DNA of 64,000 nt, from positions 186,001 to 250,000 of the forward strand of contig BGKB01000058.1 of NCBI GenBank assembly GCA_003116975.1. Reading direction: 5' to 3'. This document shows, piece after piece, positions 21,817-31,451 of the stretch (positions are counted from its first letter, which is position 1; each line of letters opens with the position of its first letter). The position numbers and the translations under genes were made by a program. Below the pieces are notes generated by a model. That model saw only the letters and a list, made by a program, of their open reading frames with translations. It was not told the DNA's origin and did not search any database. The stretch comes from Aurantiochytrium sp. KH105 (taxonomy: Eukaryota > Sar > Bigyra > Thraustochytrida > Thraustochytriidae).

Positions 21817-22910
21817 GCCGTTCTTGCTTGAGGAGGGCCAATCTGATCTCTTGTTGGCTTCTGAACCGACAGCGAGGGCGTGCTTCCGTTGCGGGTCTGC
21901 AGTGCCATACCTTCCCGTACGCCTCTACTATGGTTTTTGCGGCCTGGCCTGCGACTTCGCGTTAATAAAAGCGTAAAAAACTCTCAATACATGGAGGCGT
22001 GCACCTTCTCGGAGTCGGAGTTGATCGCGAGCCTGGCGGACCATCCCCTCCGATCCAGCCTCCCCTCCGCACCGCTCGCGTTTCACAGCGCCGAAAGCTG
22101 CTGCTGCTCTTCGCGCCGCTGGCAAGTGCACAACAAGTTGGCAGTGCAGCTGCAGCACGCACGACGTGGTCGTCGGCCCAGGAACACGCGCCGGACCCTA
22201 ATCAGCGCGTGCCGCGGCCTCTCGCAGCGGTCGCGCGACAGGAGCTGAGGTGCAGCGCCGCGGTCATTGCTCTGCACCGCACTGCATCGCGCTGCGCTGC
22301 ACCGCGCCGCCCTGCACCGCGCTGCGCTGCACTGACTGTGAAGCCGTCGCGGTCGTCACCGTCAATACACACCCACGGTCACACACACGAACGGAGGGAC
22401 GGAGGGTCCCGAGCGAGCAGCCGCGGTGCCATAAACGCTCTGCATGCTGCTGCTGCAAGCAGCAGCACTGCTGCAGCAGCCGCTGCCGCTGCAGCCGGGA
22501 CGCCTCCCCCTCTCGCCCTCTCCCTGCCACGGCTGCACTCGCCCGCGAGGGCGAGGAGAGACCGCCCGCTGTGCTGCACTCAGTGTCAGGCTGCTGCTGC
22601 GCCGCACGCGCGTCTCTTTCGTGGCAGCTGAGCCAGGAGCTTTCGCACAGCGGTGAAAGTAACAGGGCGCGCCACCGTCGCGCCGTGGCACGAGGGTCCA
22701 GGACTTCAAGAAGATGGCAAGACTTGGCCTCTCCCGGCACACGGGCAGGCCGGCGGCCCGCGGTGCGGTCTCCGAAGATTGAAAGCTTCGCGCGTTTATT
22801 GACGCCACGTCCCAGAGTGCGAATCAGGCGAGCCAGGACAGACAGGCGAATGACGAGGCATGGTCGCACACCCGCGACAGACGCACGCCCTCACTGTCGG
22901 TCCTGATGTG

Positions 22911-22998
22911 AAGCCAACAGGAGCTCGAATCGGTCCTCTTCAAGCAAGTACGGCATGACCGCGATGATGCGTCGGCATTCTGCTCCTGCAAGAGTTGT
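22911..22998 (+). pseudogene. Decayed copy of an LRR-gene 5' end (leader and signal-peptide start)
   Basis: About 88 bp aligns by eye to the leader and first codons of both LRR genes: gaagccaaca, cggtcctcttcaagcaagta and gcgatgatgcgtcggcattc parallel the sequences just upstream of and across the starts at 21,816 and 24,417. It is closer to gene A in gaagccaaca and caagcaag, and closer to gene B in cggtcctcttcaagca. No signal-peptide frame follows and no LRR exons lie downstream, so it is the remnant of a third gene or of a duplication breakpoint. Confidence 0.6.
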
Positions 22999-23143
22999 CC
23001 CTGGCCTGCTTAGCCGAGGGACGCCAGGATGGAGAGAGCAAGATCGTAGCCGTCTCCGCAGCGCCAAGCTTCGTCGTCTTGCTGCTGCGGCGGCGGCGAA
23101 GAGACAGAGAGGTCGAAACTTGGCCGATTCGTCTGCGCCGATT

Positions 23144-23170
23144 CTAGGCCTACCTACGTAGTAGGCCTAG
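23144..23170. repeat. 27-bp inverted repeat made of two TAGGCCTA palindromes
   Basis: Arms ctaggcctac and gtaggcctag are perfect reverse complements separated by 7 bp (ctacgta). Each arm itself contains the 8-bp palindrome found repeatedly between genes in this window. Confidence 0.75.
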
Positions 23171-24416
23171 GCTGTCTTTCCATTTGCAAGAACCAATGAT
23201 TCACTTTGTAGCACGCTTGGCAGTGGCCAGGTGGCTGACTTGCACATCAACCTGCAGCTCGCAGCGCGGCAAGCTAGCCCCTGCTGCTGATGCCCAGGCC
23301 ATTCGCGTGGCTCACGAGGCTTGCTTGGCCCAAGAGAAGAATCAAGGGTGAATGCTTGGCGCTGCTCGAGGATGTACTCGTCCTCGCCGCAGCCATCATG
23401 ATTTTGAGGGCAGCAGCCAGCGCAGCGGCCCGTCCCCTCGTCGCGCGGTGAGGCGACAGGAGGCGGGCGACCTGCAGCAGCGGTGCGGCCACCTCGCGGC
23501 CTTCGGGTGGTGCTTGGCCCGGCCGGCGCCTGCACTGCTGCGCCGGACCCAAGAACAGCCAGGCGCAAGCAAGGTCCGCCCGGCGTGCACGAGCCAGCGG
23601 GACGCACGTGCCGGGCATACCAGCAGCAGCAGCATGCGGAACAGCAGCAGCAGTGCAGCACAATGCAGCCAGCTGCAGCTGGCAGCTGGCAGCTGGCCCT
23701 CAGTACTCACTCAGTCCCGCAGTCGATCCGAGCAACCCCAGCGCTACGAGCACGGCGAGGGACCAGCGCGCAACAGTTGCAGACGCAACCAACGCACTGC
23801 AACCAGCAGCAGCAGCAGCGGCAGCAGCAGCAGCTGCAGCTCCCCGGCAGCTACGCTGCTGGGCCATTCAGGGCGCCTCTTCTTCCCAGGGGGAGCTGGT
23901 CCACTCGCCAGCGAGGGAAAGCCTGCAGCCAGCGACAGCATACAAGTGGCCCAGTCAGAAGCAGTAGGCCGAGAAGGGAGATAGGGACCGCGTACGAAGT
24001 CATCATCGCAACCAGCAGCAGGTGTCGTTTTGAGCGTATACTACACAACGATAACGAGGGCACCTGCCGCCATTTTCAGTCTATCATGCTGCTACTTTCG
24101 CGGCTGTATGTCTTGCTGGTCAGTGGATTTCTTTGTTAGTTGCCAGCTGATTGCCAGTCATGCATAGCACGAAATCATCATCGCAACGACACGTAATGAG
24201 GGTCAAAGAAAGTACGCCAACTTGGAGGGCCCGGCCCCGGACGGCCCGGCCCGGTCTCCCCAAAAAGCTTTTTACTCAATTTTACTGACGCCGAGTTCCA
24301 GGCTAGCCGGATGGACCGGCGAATGAAAAGGAAGGGAGCTGCAGACACGCAACAAACGCAAGGCCTGGCTGTTGGTTCAAAAAGCTAACAAGAGCTCGAC
24401 TCGGTCCTCTTCAAGC

Positions 24417-27400
24417 ATGAACGGCGCGATGATGCTTCGCTATCTACTGCTCCTGGTGCTCCTTCTTTGTGCCTCAGCCTTGACGAATGGCGCAAATTGC
24501 AGCTGCACCCCTTCCCCTTGTGACGGCTCGTCGACCCGTGCTGACTGCATCTCCAGTATTGCCGAAGGCGAAGACCGCAACACTGACGTCTTCGTGCCTG
24601 CCCTTTCCACCTTGACCTCGCTCACGCACCTGTAAGTTTTCATCGTTGCAGAGTGTTGGCCGAGTATATTAACCAATCCGTCTATAAGCGTAGCAATCTT
24701 AGGAACAATGGGCTGACGGCTATCTCTGAATCCGTTGGCCAGCTGACAAATCTTCGTGCCCTGTACGTACATCAAAATCATCGATATGGAGAGTTGCCAC
24801 TAACATTTACCTTTCGAGAATCACCTATTTGCAGAGGTCTCCACGATAACAAGCTTACCGAATTGCCCTCTTCGATTGGGGCTTTGACCAAGCTGACTAC
24901 CTTGTACGTGAAGGTGGCCGGAACTGGTCGTTCTCCTAGCGTATTCGAAAGATGACTCTTACACTTGAACACGAACAACAACAGATATTCCTTCGGCAAC
25001 CAGCTCACGTCCCTCCCCGAGAGCATTTCGGGACTTTCCGAACTTAGTTACCTGTAAGTCAGATGATGTCTTCGAATGGTTGAGAAGACAGGAAATGAGT
25101 TGTCACTTACATTCGCCTTTCGAAAATCACGTAATTGCAGAAATCTCAAGTACAATAACCTCACGGAATTACCCTCTTCGATTGGGGCTTTGATCAAGCT
25201 TGCTGACTTGTACGTGAAAATGGCCGAAGCTGATCGTTCTCCCAGAATACTAGAAAGATGACACTTACACTTGAACGCGAGCAAAACAGAGAGTTATACA
25301 GCAACCAGCTCACGTCCCTCCCCGAAAGCATTTCGGAACTTTCCGAACTTAGTTACCTGTAAGTCAGATGATGTCTTCGAATGGTTGAGAAGACAGGAAA
25401 TGAGTTGTCACTTACATTCGCCTTTCAAACATCACCTTTTTGCAGAACCCTCCCCTGCAACAAGCTCACGGAATTGCCATCTTCGATTGGGGCTTTGACC
25501 AAGCTGAATGTCTTGTACGTGAAAGTGGCCAAAACAGACCGTACTTTTTGACTGCAAGAGAAGCACAAGCATACTGACGAGCACAAGCACGTGCACAACA
25601 GTGATTCTAGGGCTAACCAGCTCACGTCCCTCCCCATGAGCATTTCTCGACTTTCCGGACTTACCCACCTGTACGTAAGATGATGTCATCAAATGGGTGA
25701 CGAGACAGAAAATGAGTTGTCACTAACACTCTCCTTTCAAAAATCACCTAAATGCAGAGTTCTCTACGATAACAAGCTCACCGAATTGCCCTCTTCGATT
25801 GGGGCTTTGACCAAGCTGACCAACTTGTACTTGAAAGTGGCCGAAGCTGATCGTTCCCCAAGGAAATTTTAAAAAGATGACCCTCACACTTGAACGCGAG
25901 CATAAACAGAAAATTATATAGCAATCAGCTCACGTCCCTCCCCGTGAGCGTTTCTGGACTTACCGGACTTACCCACCTGTAAGTCAGATGATGTCTTCGA
26001 ATGGTTGAGAAGACAGGAAATGAGTTGTCACTTACATTCGCCTTTCAAAAATCAACTGAATGCAGACTCCTCACCTTCAACAAGCTCACCGAATTGCCCT
26101 ATTCGATTGGGGCTTTGACCAAGCTGACCACCTTGTACGTGATAGTAGCCGAAGCTGACCCTTCTCCCAGAAAACTAGAAAGACGACACTTACACTTGAA
26201 CGCGAGCAAAAACAGAGACTTATACAGCAACCAGCTCACGTCCCTTCCGGAGAGTATTTCGGGACTTTCCGAACTTTACGACCTGTAAGTCAGATGATGT
26301 CTTCGAATGGTTGACGAGACAGAAAATGAGTTGTCACTAACATTCGCCTTTCGAAAATCACCTAATTGCAGAAATCTCAAGTACAATAACCTCACGGAAT
26401 TGCCCTCTTCGATTGGGGCTCTGACCAAGCTGGCCACCTTGTAAGTGAAAGTGGACGAAGCTGACCCTTCTTCAAGAGTATTTGAAAGATGATACTTACG
26501 CTTGAACGCGAGCATAAACAGAGACTTATACAGCAACCAGCTCATGTCCCTTCCGGAGAGCATTTCAGGATTTACCAAACTTAAATTCCTGTAAGTCAGA
26601 TGACGTCATCAAATGGTTGACGAGACAGAAATTGAGTTGTCACTAACATTCGCCTTTCAAAAATCACCTAATTGCAGAATTCTCTCCTTCAACAAGCTCA
26701 CGGACTTGCCCTCTTCGATTGGGGCTTTGGCCAAGCTGCGATCCTTGTACGTGAAAGTGGCCGAAGCTGATTGTTCTCCCAGGAAACTCGAAAGATGACC
26801 CTCACAATCGAACCCAAACAACAACAGATATTTCTACAGCAACCAGCTCACGTCCCTCCCCGAGAGCATTTCGGGACTTTCCAGTCTTACCAGCCTGTAG
26901 GTCAGACGTTGTCATCAAGTGGTTGACGAGACATGAAATGAGTTTTCACTAACATTCGCCTTTCGAAAATCACCTAATTGCAGAGATGTTCGCTGCAACA
27001 AGCTTACGGAATTGCTCTCTTCGATCGGGGCTTTGACCAAGCTGTCCACCTTGTACGTGAGAGTGGACGAAGCTGACCCCAAGAATATTGGAAAGATGAC
27101 CCTCACACTTGAACGCGAGCGTAAACAGGTGGTCCTCCAGCAATCAGCTCACGTTCCTCCCCGAGAGCATTTCTGGACTTTCCAAACTTACCCTCCTGTA
27201 GGTTAGACGATGTCATCAAATGGTTGACGAGACAGAAAATGGGTTGCCACTAACATTCGCCTTTCGAAAATCACCTCATTGCAGAGATGTTCACGACAAC
27301 AAGCTCACCGAATTGCCCTTTTCGGTTGGGGGTTTGACCACGCTAGTTAAGGTGTACGTGATAATGGCCGAAGCTGATCGTTCTCCCAGGAAATTTGAAA

Positions 27401-28165
27401 GATGACCCTCACAATTGCTCCCGAACAATAACAGATATTCCCACAGCAACCAGATCACGTCCCTCCCCGAGAGCATTTCGGGACTTTCCGAACTTACTTA
27501 CCTGTAAGTTAAATGATGTCACTGATATGGCGAGGGAGTAATCGATTATACGAGCGCGCCGCTGAAAAGGAACTCACACTCCATTTCATGTTTTAGAGAC
27601 GTGTACTACAACCCTCTCACCTCCCTTCCCGAAAGTCTATCCGCACATACAAAGCTCGGAAGTCTGTACGTTCAACACATACGCTCGTTAGAATCAGAGA
27701 GCAATCGTACTCACTGTCACAAATTATCGAACAGGGACATCGCAGACACAGATCTTTCAAAGCTTCCTCAAGCGATCACTAACATGACAAGTCTGACCTA
27801 CTTGTAAGTTCTTCGCGAGAAATTAGCGGTGCAAGAAAGCTCACACGATTCCAATGCGCAGGGACATTGATAACGTTCCTCTCTGCGGGCCACAGCCAGT
27901 TCTTCCTGCCTCCCTCACCGGGTCATACAGACCGTATGAAGGAACAGGAGAATTCGACGCATGTCCAACGCAGTCCCCTACGGCCGAGCCGACAGCGATT
28001 AATGACAAATTGTCGGCTACGCAACTGGCACTTATCGTGGGTCCTGCCGCTGGTGCGTGTATGGCTGTCTCCGTAATTGCAGCTGTCGTCCTTCGTCGCC
28101 GCCGTCGTGCGGCCAAGACCGGGGCTGATGAGAACGCCAAGGAGTCCGTTGTTCCCAGTCTTTGA
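24417..28165 (+). CDS. LRR membrane protein B: signal peptide, 21 one-exon LRRs, membrane anchor, short basic tail
   Basis: Twenty-three exons, 655 aa. Exon 1 (24,417-24,631) encodes a signal peptide and Cys cap (NCSCTPSPCDGSS). Then come 21 LRR exons of exactly 69 nt in phase 2: 24694-24762, 24835-24903, 24985-25053, 25141-25209, 25290-25358, 25446-25514, 25602-25670, 25758-25826, 25910-25978, 26066-26134, 26216-26284, 26372-26440, 26522-26590, 26678-26746, 26828-26896, 26984-27052, 27129-27197, 27285-27353, 27435-27503, 27597-27665, 27735-27803. The last exon (27,862-28,165) gives the C-cap (NVPLCGPQPVLPASLTGS), a stalk with PTQSPTAEPT, a membrane helix (LALIVGPAAGACMAVSVIAA) and a basic tail RRRRRAAKTGADENAKESVV. 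There is no kinase or TIR domain, so signalling would need a partner. The 23-residue repeats (NxLTxLPxxIxxL) are of the plant/protist type. An in-frame ATG at 24,372 is possible, but 24,417 gives the better signal peptide. Confidence 0.88.
24694..27803 (+). repeat. Exon-intron array of LRR gene B (period about 306 bp, two exons per unit)
   Basis: Donor sites after the NQLTSLPESIS-type exons fall at 25054, 25359, 25671, 25979, 26285, 26591, 26897, 27198 and 27504, i.e. steps of 305, 312, 308, 306, 306, 306, 301 and 306 bp. Intron types alternate as well: one begins gtaagtcagatgatgtc, the other gtacgtgaaagtggccgaag. The first and last two exons are more divergent, as expected for array edges. 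Confidence 0.95.
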
Positions 28166-28316
28166 GGCATTTATCCGGAGTCTGGGTCATGCTTTTATTG
28201 CATGGATCACCGGCATAGATGAGCCCCGAGAGATTATCAACTTAAAAAAAAAAAACAATCAGTTTCGTTTCAACACAGTTTCATCCCGATTTTCAGTTCT
28301 ACGTTGCGTCAAGGTA

Positions 28317-29966
28317 CTACCGGTAGTCAACGCAGCGAGCACAGAAATCGAGGTCGCATGTGTTGCAATGCGACAGCTCCGAGTCCGGTGGAAATTCCTG
28401 ATTACATTTGTCGCATATCCAGCCCTGCAAATAGACCTTGTTTCCTCGCGCGGCCAGATCCGCTGCCGTTGTTTTCTCATATTCGTGCGTGACATTAGCA
28501 AAACATAGTGCTGTCTTGGTAGATACCTGCGCGGGGCTGGGGGCTGCGTTTTGTGGAACCACACGGACCTTGGGTGACATGCGTGCTTGAACGATGCGGC
28601 AAAAGCAGCAGGCTATGAGCACAGCGCATCCAAAAAAGAATCCCACTAAAGCTACGAAAGTGCCATTTATCGCGGCCTCTGCTTCGCAGACCTCCCACTC
28701 GCACCGGCAGTAAATCATGCTTTCGTTCATGCATTGCTGGAAGTTTGTGTACACCTCGAGAGCGCCGTCGATCGGCTCACTGTATGCACCTGCGAGCAGA
28801 GTATAGTTCTCGAGATAATCGTAGTAACAGCTCATGTCGTCATAACACGCAGAGTGTTGCTCATTACAGTGCACCTGAATAATGTACTCCAGGTGTCGCC
28901 AGGCGGGATCGTCCGTGTAGCGCTCGGTGAATTCCAGATACTCGGGAACACAGTAGAGATCATAGTTGGAATCTACGCAGATGCCCGCGTCGCGATCTTC
29001 GCTGCAAAAGTCAACGCCGAACGCAGTCGTAACTGCCCCTTGCGACTCGTGCTCGCTGGAATACGGCCCGTTACCCGAAACGTAGGGACTCGTGTCTTCA
29101 AGGGAAGCGGCGTTGCCGAGCACACTACCTTCAGGGCACCCACATACGATGTTTCCCGCAGTACTATTGGCACAGCCAGCTTGCGTTGAATCGAGAGCGC
29201 AGGCAGGACTCTTCCGATAGGAGGACGCCCGGTACGAGGAGATATAGGTCCACGAAGTACCTGAAGAGCCCACAAAATATCCTGTGGATGACTTGGTGTA
29301 AGATCCTCCAGAGCTAGAGTAGTATGAGGTGGTCGACGTTGATGAAGTCGAAGAAGACGAAGACCACGTCGATCCTGATGACCATGACGACGACCCCTTA
29401 TTGTGCACAAGCACTCCGTGCACGTAAAACCAGTGAGTTGGAGCCAAGGCAAGGGTATACACGGGAACGCTTGTCTCGTAAGTGTGCACGCTGGCTACCG
29501 TGACGGAGACAGGATTTCCCGCGGGGTCTTGCAAAAGGTCATCGCGCTCACTTAGTTGCCGCGCTTCGAGCATATACTTGGCTTTAGTTGCCGTTGGTGC
29601 AAAAGACACGACACCGCGATGTGTGTAGCTCCAGTACGGGTGGTCTGGCGTTGACCAGATCGAGCGACCTGTGTCGAGGTCGAGACGCATCAATTCCTTT
29701 GCCTCGGAGACAAGGAGCTCCTCTACGGTTGCAACGGTGGTCTGATTGGTGTGTTCATCGAAAGATTGCACTTGGTCTCCTGCCACGACTTGTTCAATCG
29801 AGCGCAGGCTTCCATCTGCCAGAAGGACAGGCATGCCTTGCCGAAAACATGCTCTCGCCTTGCCTTGCTGCACGAGAAGAGCAGCAGCAACAACTACGCA
29901 CGCGACGGCGCTCACACGTGACCTCATCTTTGTGTTCTGGAACACAGCTGCTCGCCTCGCTTGCAT
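28317..29966 (-). CDS. Membrane protein with Hint (hedgehog/intein) domain directly after the signal peptide
   Basis: 549 aa from 29,966; the ATG at 29,927 (MRSRVSAVACVVVAAALLVQ) gives the cleaner signal peptide. Cleavage after GKARA would expose Cys40, which opens a Hint domain: CFRQGMPVLLADG, then GDQVQSF, then the block-B motif TPDH (His109), then PVYTLALAPTHWFYVHGVLV ending in His-Asn (Asn189). These are the N-terminal nucleophile, TxxH and terminal His-Asn of autoprocessing Hint domains. A Ser/Tyr-rich linker (about 190-265), a Cys-containing ectodomain, a membrane helix (LVGFFFGCAVLIACCFC, about 430-450) and a cytosolic C-terminal Cys/His cluster (WICDKCNQ, HCNTCDLDFCARC) follow. The last resembles DC1- or ZZ-type zinc fingers. 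Cleavage activity is inferred from motifs only. Its stop lies 151 bp from that of LRR gene B. Confidence 0.82.
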   Translation of the reverse strand: MQARRAAVFQNTKMRSRVSAVACVVVAAALLVQQGKARACFRQGMPVLLADGSLRSIEQVVAGDQVQSFDEHTNQTTVATVEELLVSEAKELMRLDLDTGRSIWSTPDHPYWSYTHRGVVSFAPTATKAKYMLEARQLSERDDLLQDPAGNPVSVTVASVHTYETSVPVYTLALAPTHWFYVHGVLVHNKGSSSWSSGSTWSSSSSTSSTSTTSYYSSSGGSYTKSSTGYFVGSSGTSWTYISSYRASSYRKSPACALDSTQAGCANSTAGNIVCGCPEGSVLGNAASLEDTSPYVSGNGPYSSEHESQGAVTTAFGVDFCSEDRDAGICVDSNYDLYCVPEYLEFTERYTDDPAWRHLEYIIQVHCNEQHSACYDDMSCYYDYLENYTLLAGAYSEPIDGALEVYTNFQQCMNESMIYCRCEWEVCEAEAAINGTFVALVGFFFGCAVLIACCFCRIVQARMSPKVRVVPQNAAPSPAQVSTKTALCFANVTHEYEKTTAADLAARGNKVYLQGWICDKCNQEFPPDSELSHCNTCDLDFCARCVDYR

Positions 29967-31451
29967 TCAATTTTCCCCGAAACCACGCGCCGGTGAAGAG
30001 AGCGCTTACCGGTGGTTGGTCGATCACCTAAATGTTAGCGGCGAAGAAGCAACTATCCGTTTCTAGCGCCTCTCAGGGTGGCACTGGCCGTCACTGCCCA
30101 GTGGCACTGCAGCCGCAGCCACCTCTCAATACCGACTTGGCGAACGAGCTCCACATCGACAAGAAGCAATGGCGGGTCCACGGTCCGTGGCAAGACCGTG
30201 CATCAGTCGGTCGACCTGAACGGAAGCAACTATCCGTTTCTAGGCCTAGCGCCTTTCTGTGGCACAGCAGCCGCAACACCGACGTGGCAAACGAGCGCCA
30301 CATCGACAAGCAGCAATGGCGGGTCCCCGGCCGGTCCGTTGCAAGACCGTGCATCAGCGCAAGGCCAGGCTGCACTGCGTGGCCGACCGCTGCTGCAAAT
30401 GGACTCCCCGCACGTGCGCCAAGCCTGGTCTCCCGCGGCTCGTGACCTGCGCCGCAGCTCGCGCGCCGTGCCTGCCTTCTCCAGGACTCTGCGGCGCCCA
30501 TCCGGCCAGCCCGCGTGCTTGCTTGCTTGCTTGCGATGACGCTCGTGCGTCCACCCGTCGCCCCGCGTCCGTCCATCTGCTGCTGCATCCGTGCCGCCTG
30601 GCCTTCACCGATCCCCCTCCGCCCAGCACCGCCCGCGAGGTCCAGCTGCGGCGCCGTGTCCGCCTCCTGTTCACCTTCGCCGTCCACCCGAGCACCAGCC
30701 CGCTGCACCAGCTGCACCAGCTGCTCCAGGTCTCGCTCGGGGTCGCCGTCCCGGTGCACGATGATCGTCCGAGGATGGACGCCGTCTCCAGGTCGCCCTG
30801 GGATCGGGATGAGCTGGACGGAGTGGAGTCAAGTGGAGCGAGGCGGCGCGAAGGGCAGCGACCTGGAGGCCAAGTGACCCGCCAGGCGGGCGAGCGGAGG
30901 CGGAAATGACGCGGGCTGGAGCGGAATGGAGTTTAGCTGCAGGTAGTGGCGGCCTACTATCCATGCTGGGCTTGGGCGTCATCACCCGCACGCCCTTACA
31001 GAAGTTGTGCTTACGGCGCCCTCCGCCCCGCGAGAAGCAGCAGCAGCGGCAGAACCCTTTCGCGCCCGAGGCCGCCGCGAGCCCGCGCAGCCCCGGCCCG
31101 GACCCCGCGCCCGCGCCCGCGCGCCCCTGCGCCCGAGCGCGCGCGACCCGGACGCTGCGTCGCGCGGCACGGCGTCATCGGGCGGTCGATCGGCCGGCCG
31201 GCCTCGCAGCGCCGCTACGCTTCGCATCGCTGCGCATCGCGCCGCTTCGCAGCGCCTCGCATCGCCACGCCGCGCAGCCTAGCGCCGCGCAGCCTGGCGC
31301 GACGCCGCAGCCTCGCGCGGCCGCGCCTTGCCGGCGACAGATCGCGATCGCAGGCGGCCTGGCCTCCGCGAGCTCGGCGTGTGCGCAGCGAGCAGAGGTA
31401 GCGTAATAAGGGAGACCTGAGAGCGCTCGCTCTTGGGCCGCCGTGGGGACC
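29967..31451. other. Intergenic region, GC-rich, with a tandem duplication
   Basis: From 30,047 it contains two copies of a roughly 180-bp unit (listed separately), then about 1 kb of very GC-rich DNA with overlapping open frames on all strands and no recognisable protein. The stretch from about 31,200 is rich in gcatcg/gcgccg words and probably holds the hydrolase promoter. Confidence 0.45.
30047..30361. repeat. Tandem duplication, about 180-bp unit
   Basis: Copy 1 starts at gcaactatccgtttctag (30,047) and copy 2 at the same words (about 30,226). They share cacatcgacaag(a/c)agcaatggcgggtcc and gcaagaccgtgcatcag. Copy 2 is about 45 bp shorter in the middle. A TAGGCCTA palindrome sits in copy 2 only (30,241-30,248). 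Confidence 0.75.

Larger units (their letters stand above)
21817..24416. other. Intergenic region between the head-to-head LRR genes
   Basis: 2.6 kb rich in CAG/CTG triplets, especially at 22,440-22,500 and 23,600-23,850. Contains a relic LRR 5' end (22,911-22,998) and a 27-bp inverted repeat (23,144-23,170). Many overlapping GC-rich open frames on both strands are triplet-repeat translations and not convincing genes. Promoters of both LRR genes must lie here. Confidence 0.6.

Noticed and set aside
22000-24000. Possible genes in the CAG-rich region between the LRR genes
   Set aside because: Homopolymer Gln/Ala/Cys/Ser translations in different frames of the same triplets, with no conserved segment.
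17817-27803. Regularly spaced repeats reminiscent of a CRISPR array
   Set aside because: The repeats encode LRRs, are separated by spliceable introns that are themselves repeated, and there are no unique spacers or cas genes; the genome is eukaryotic.
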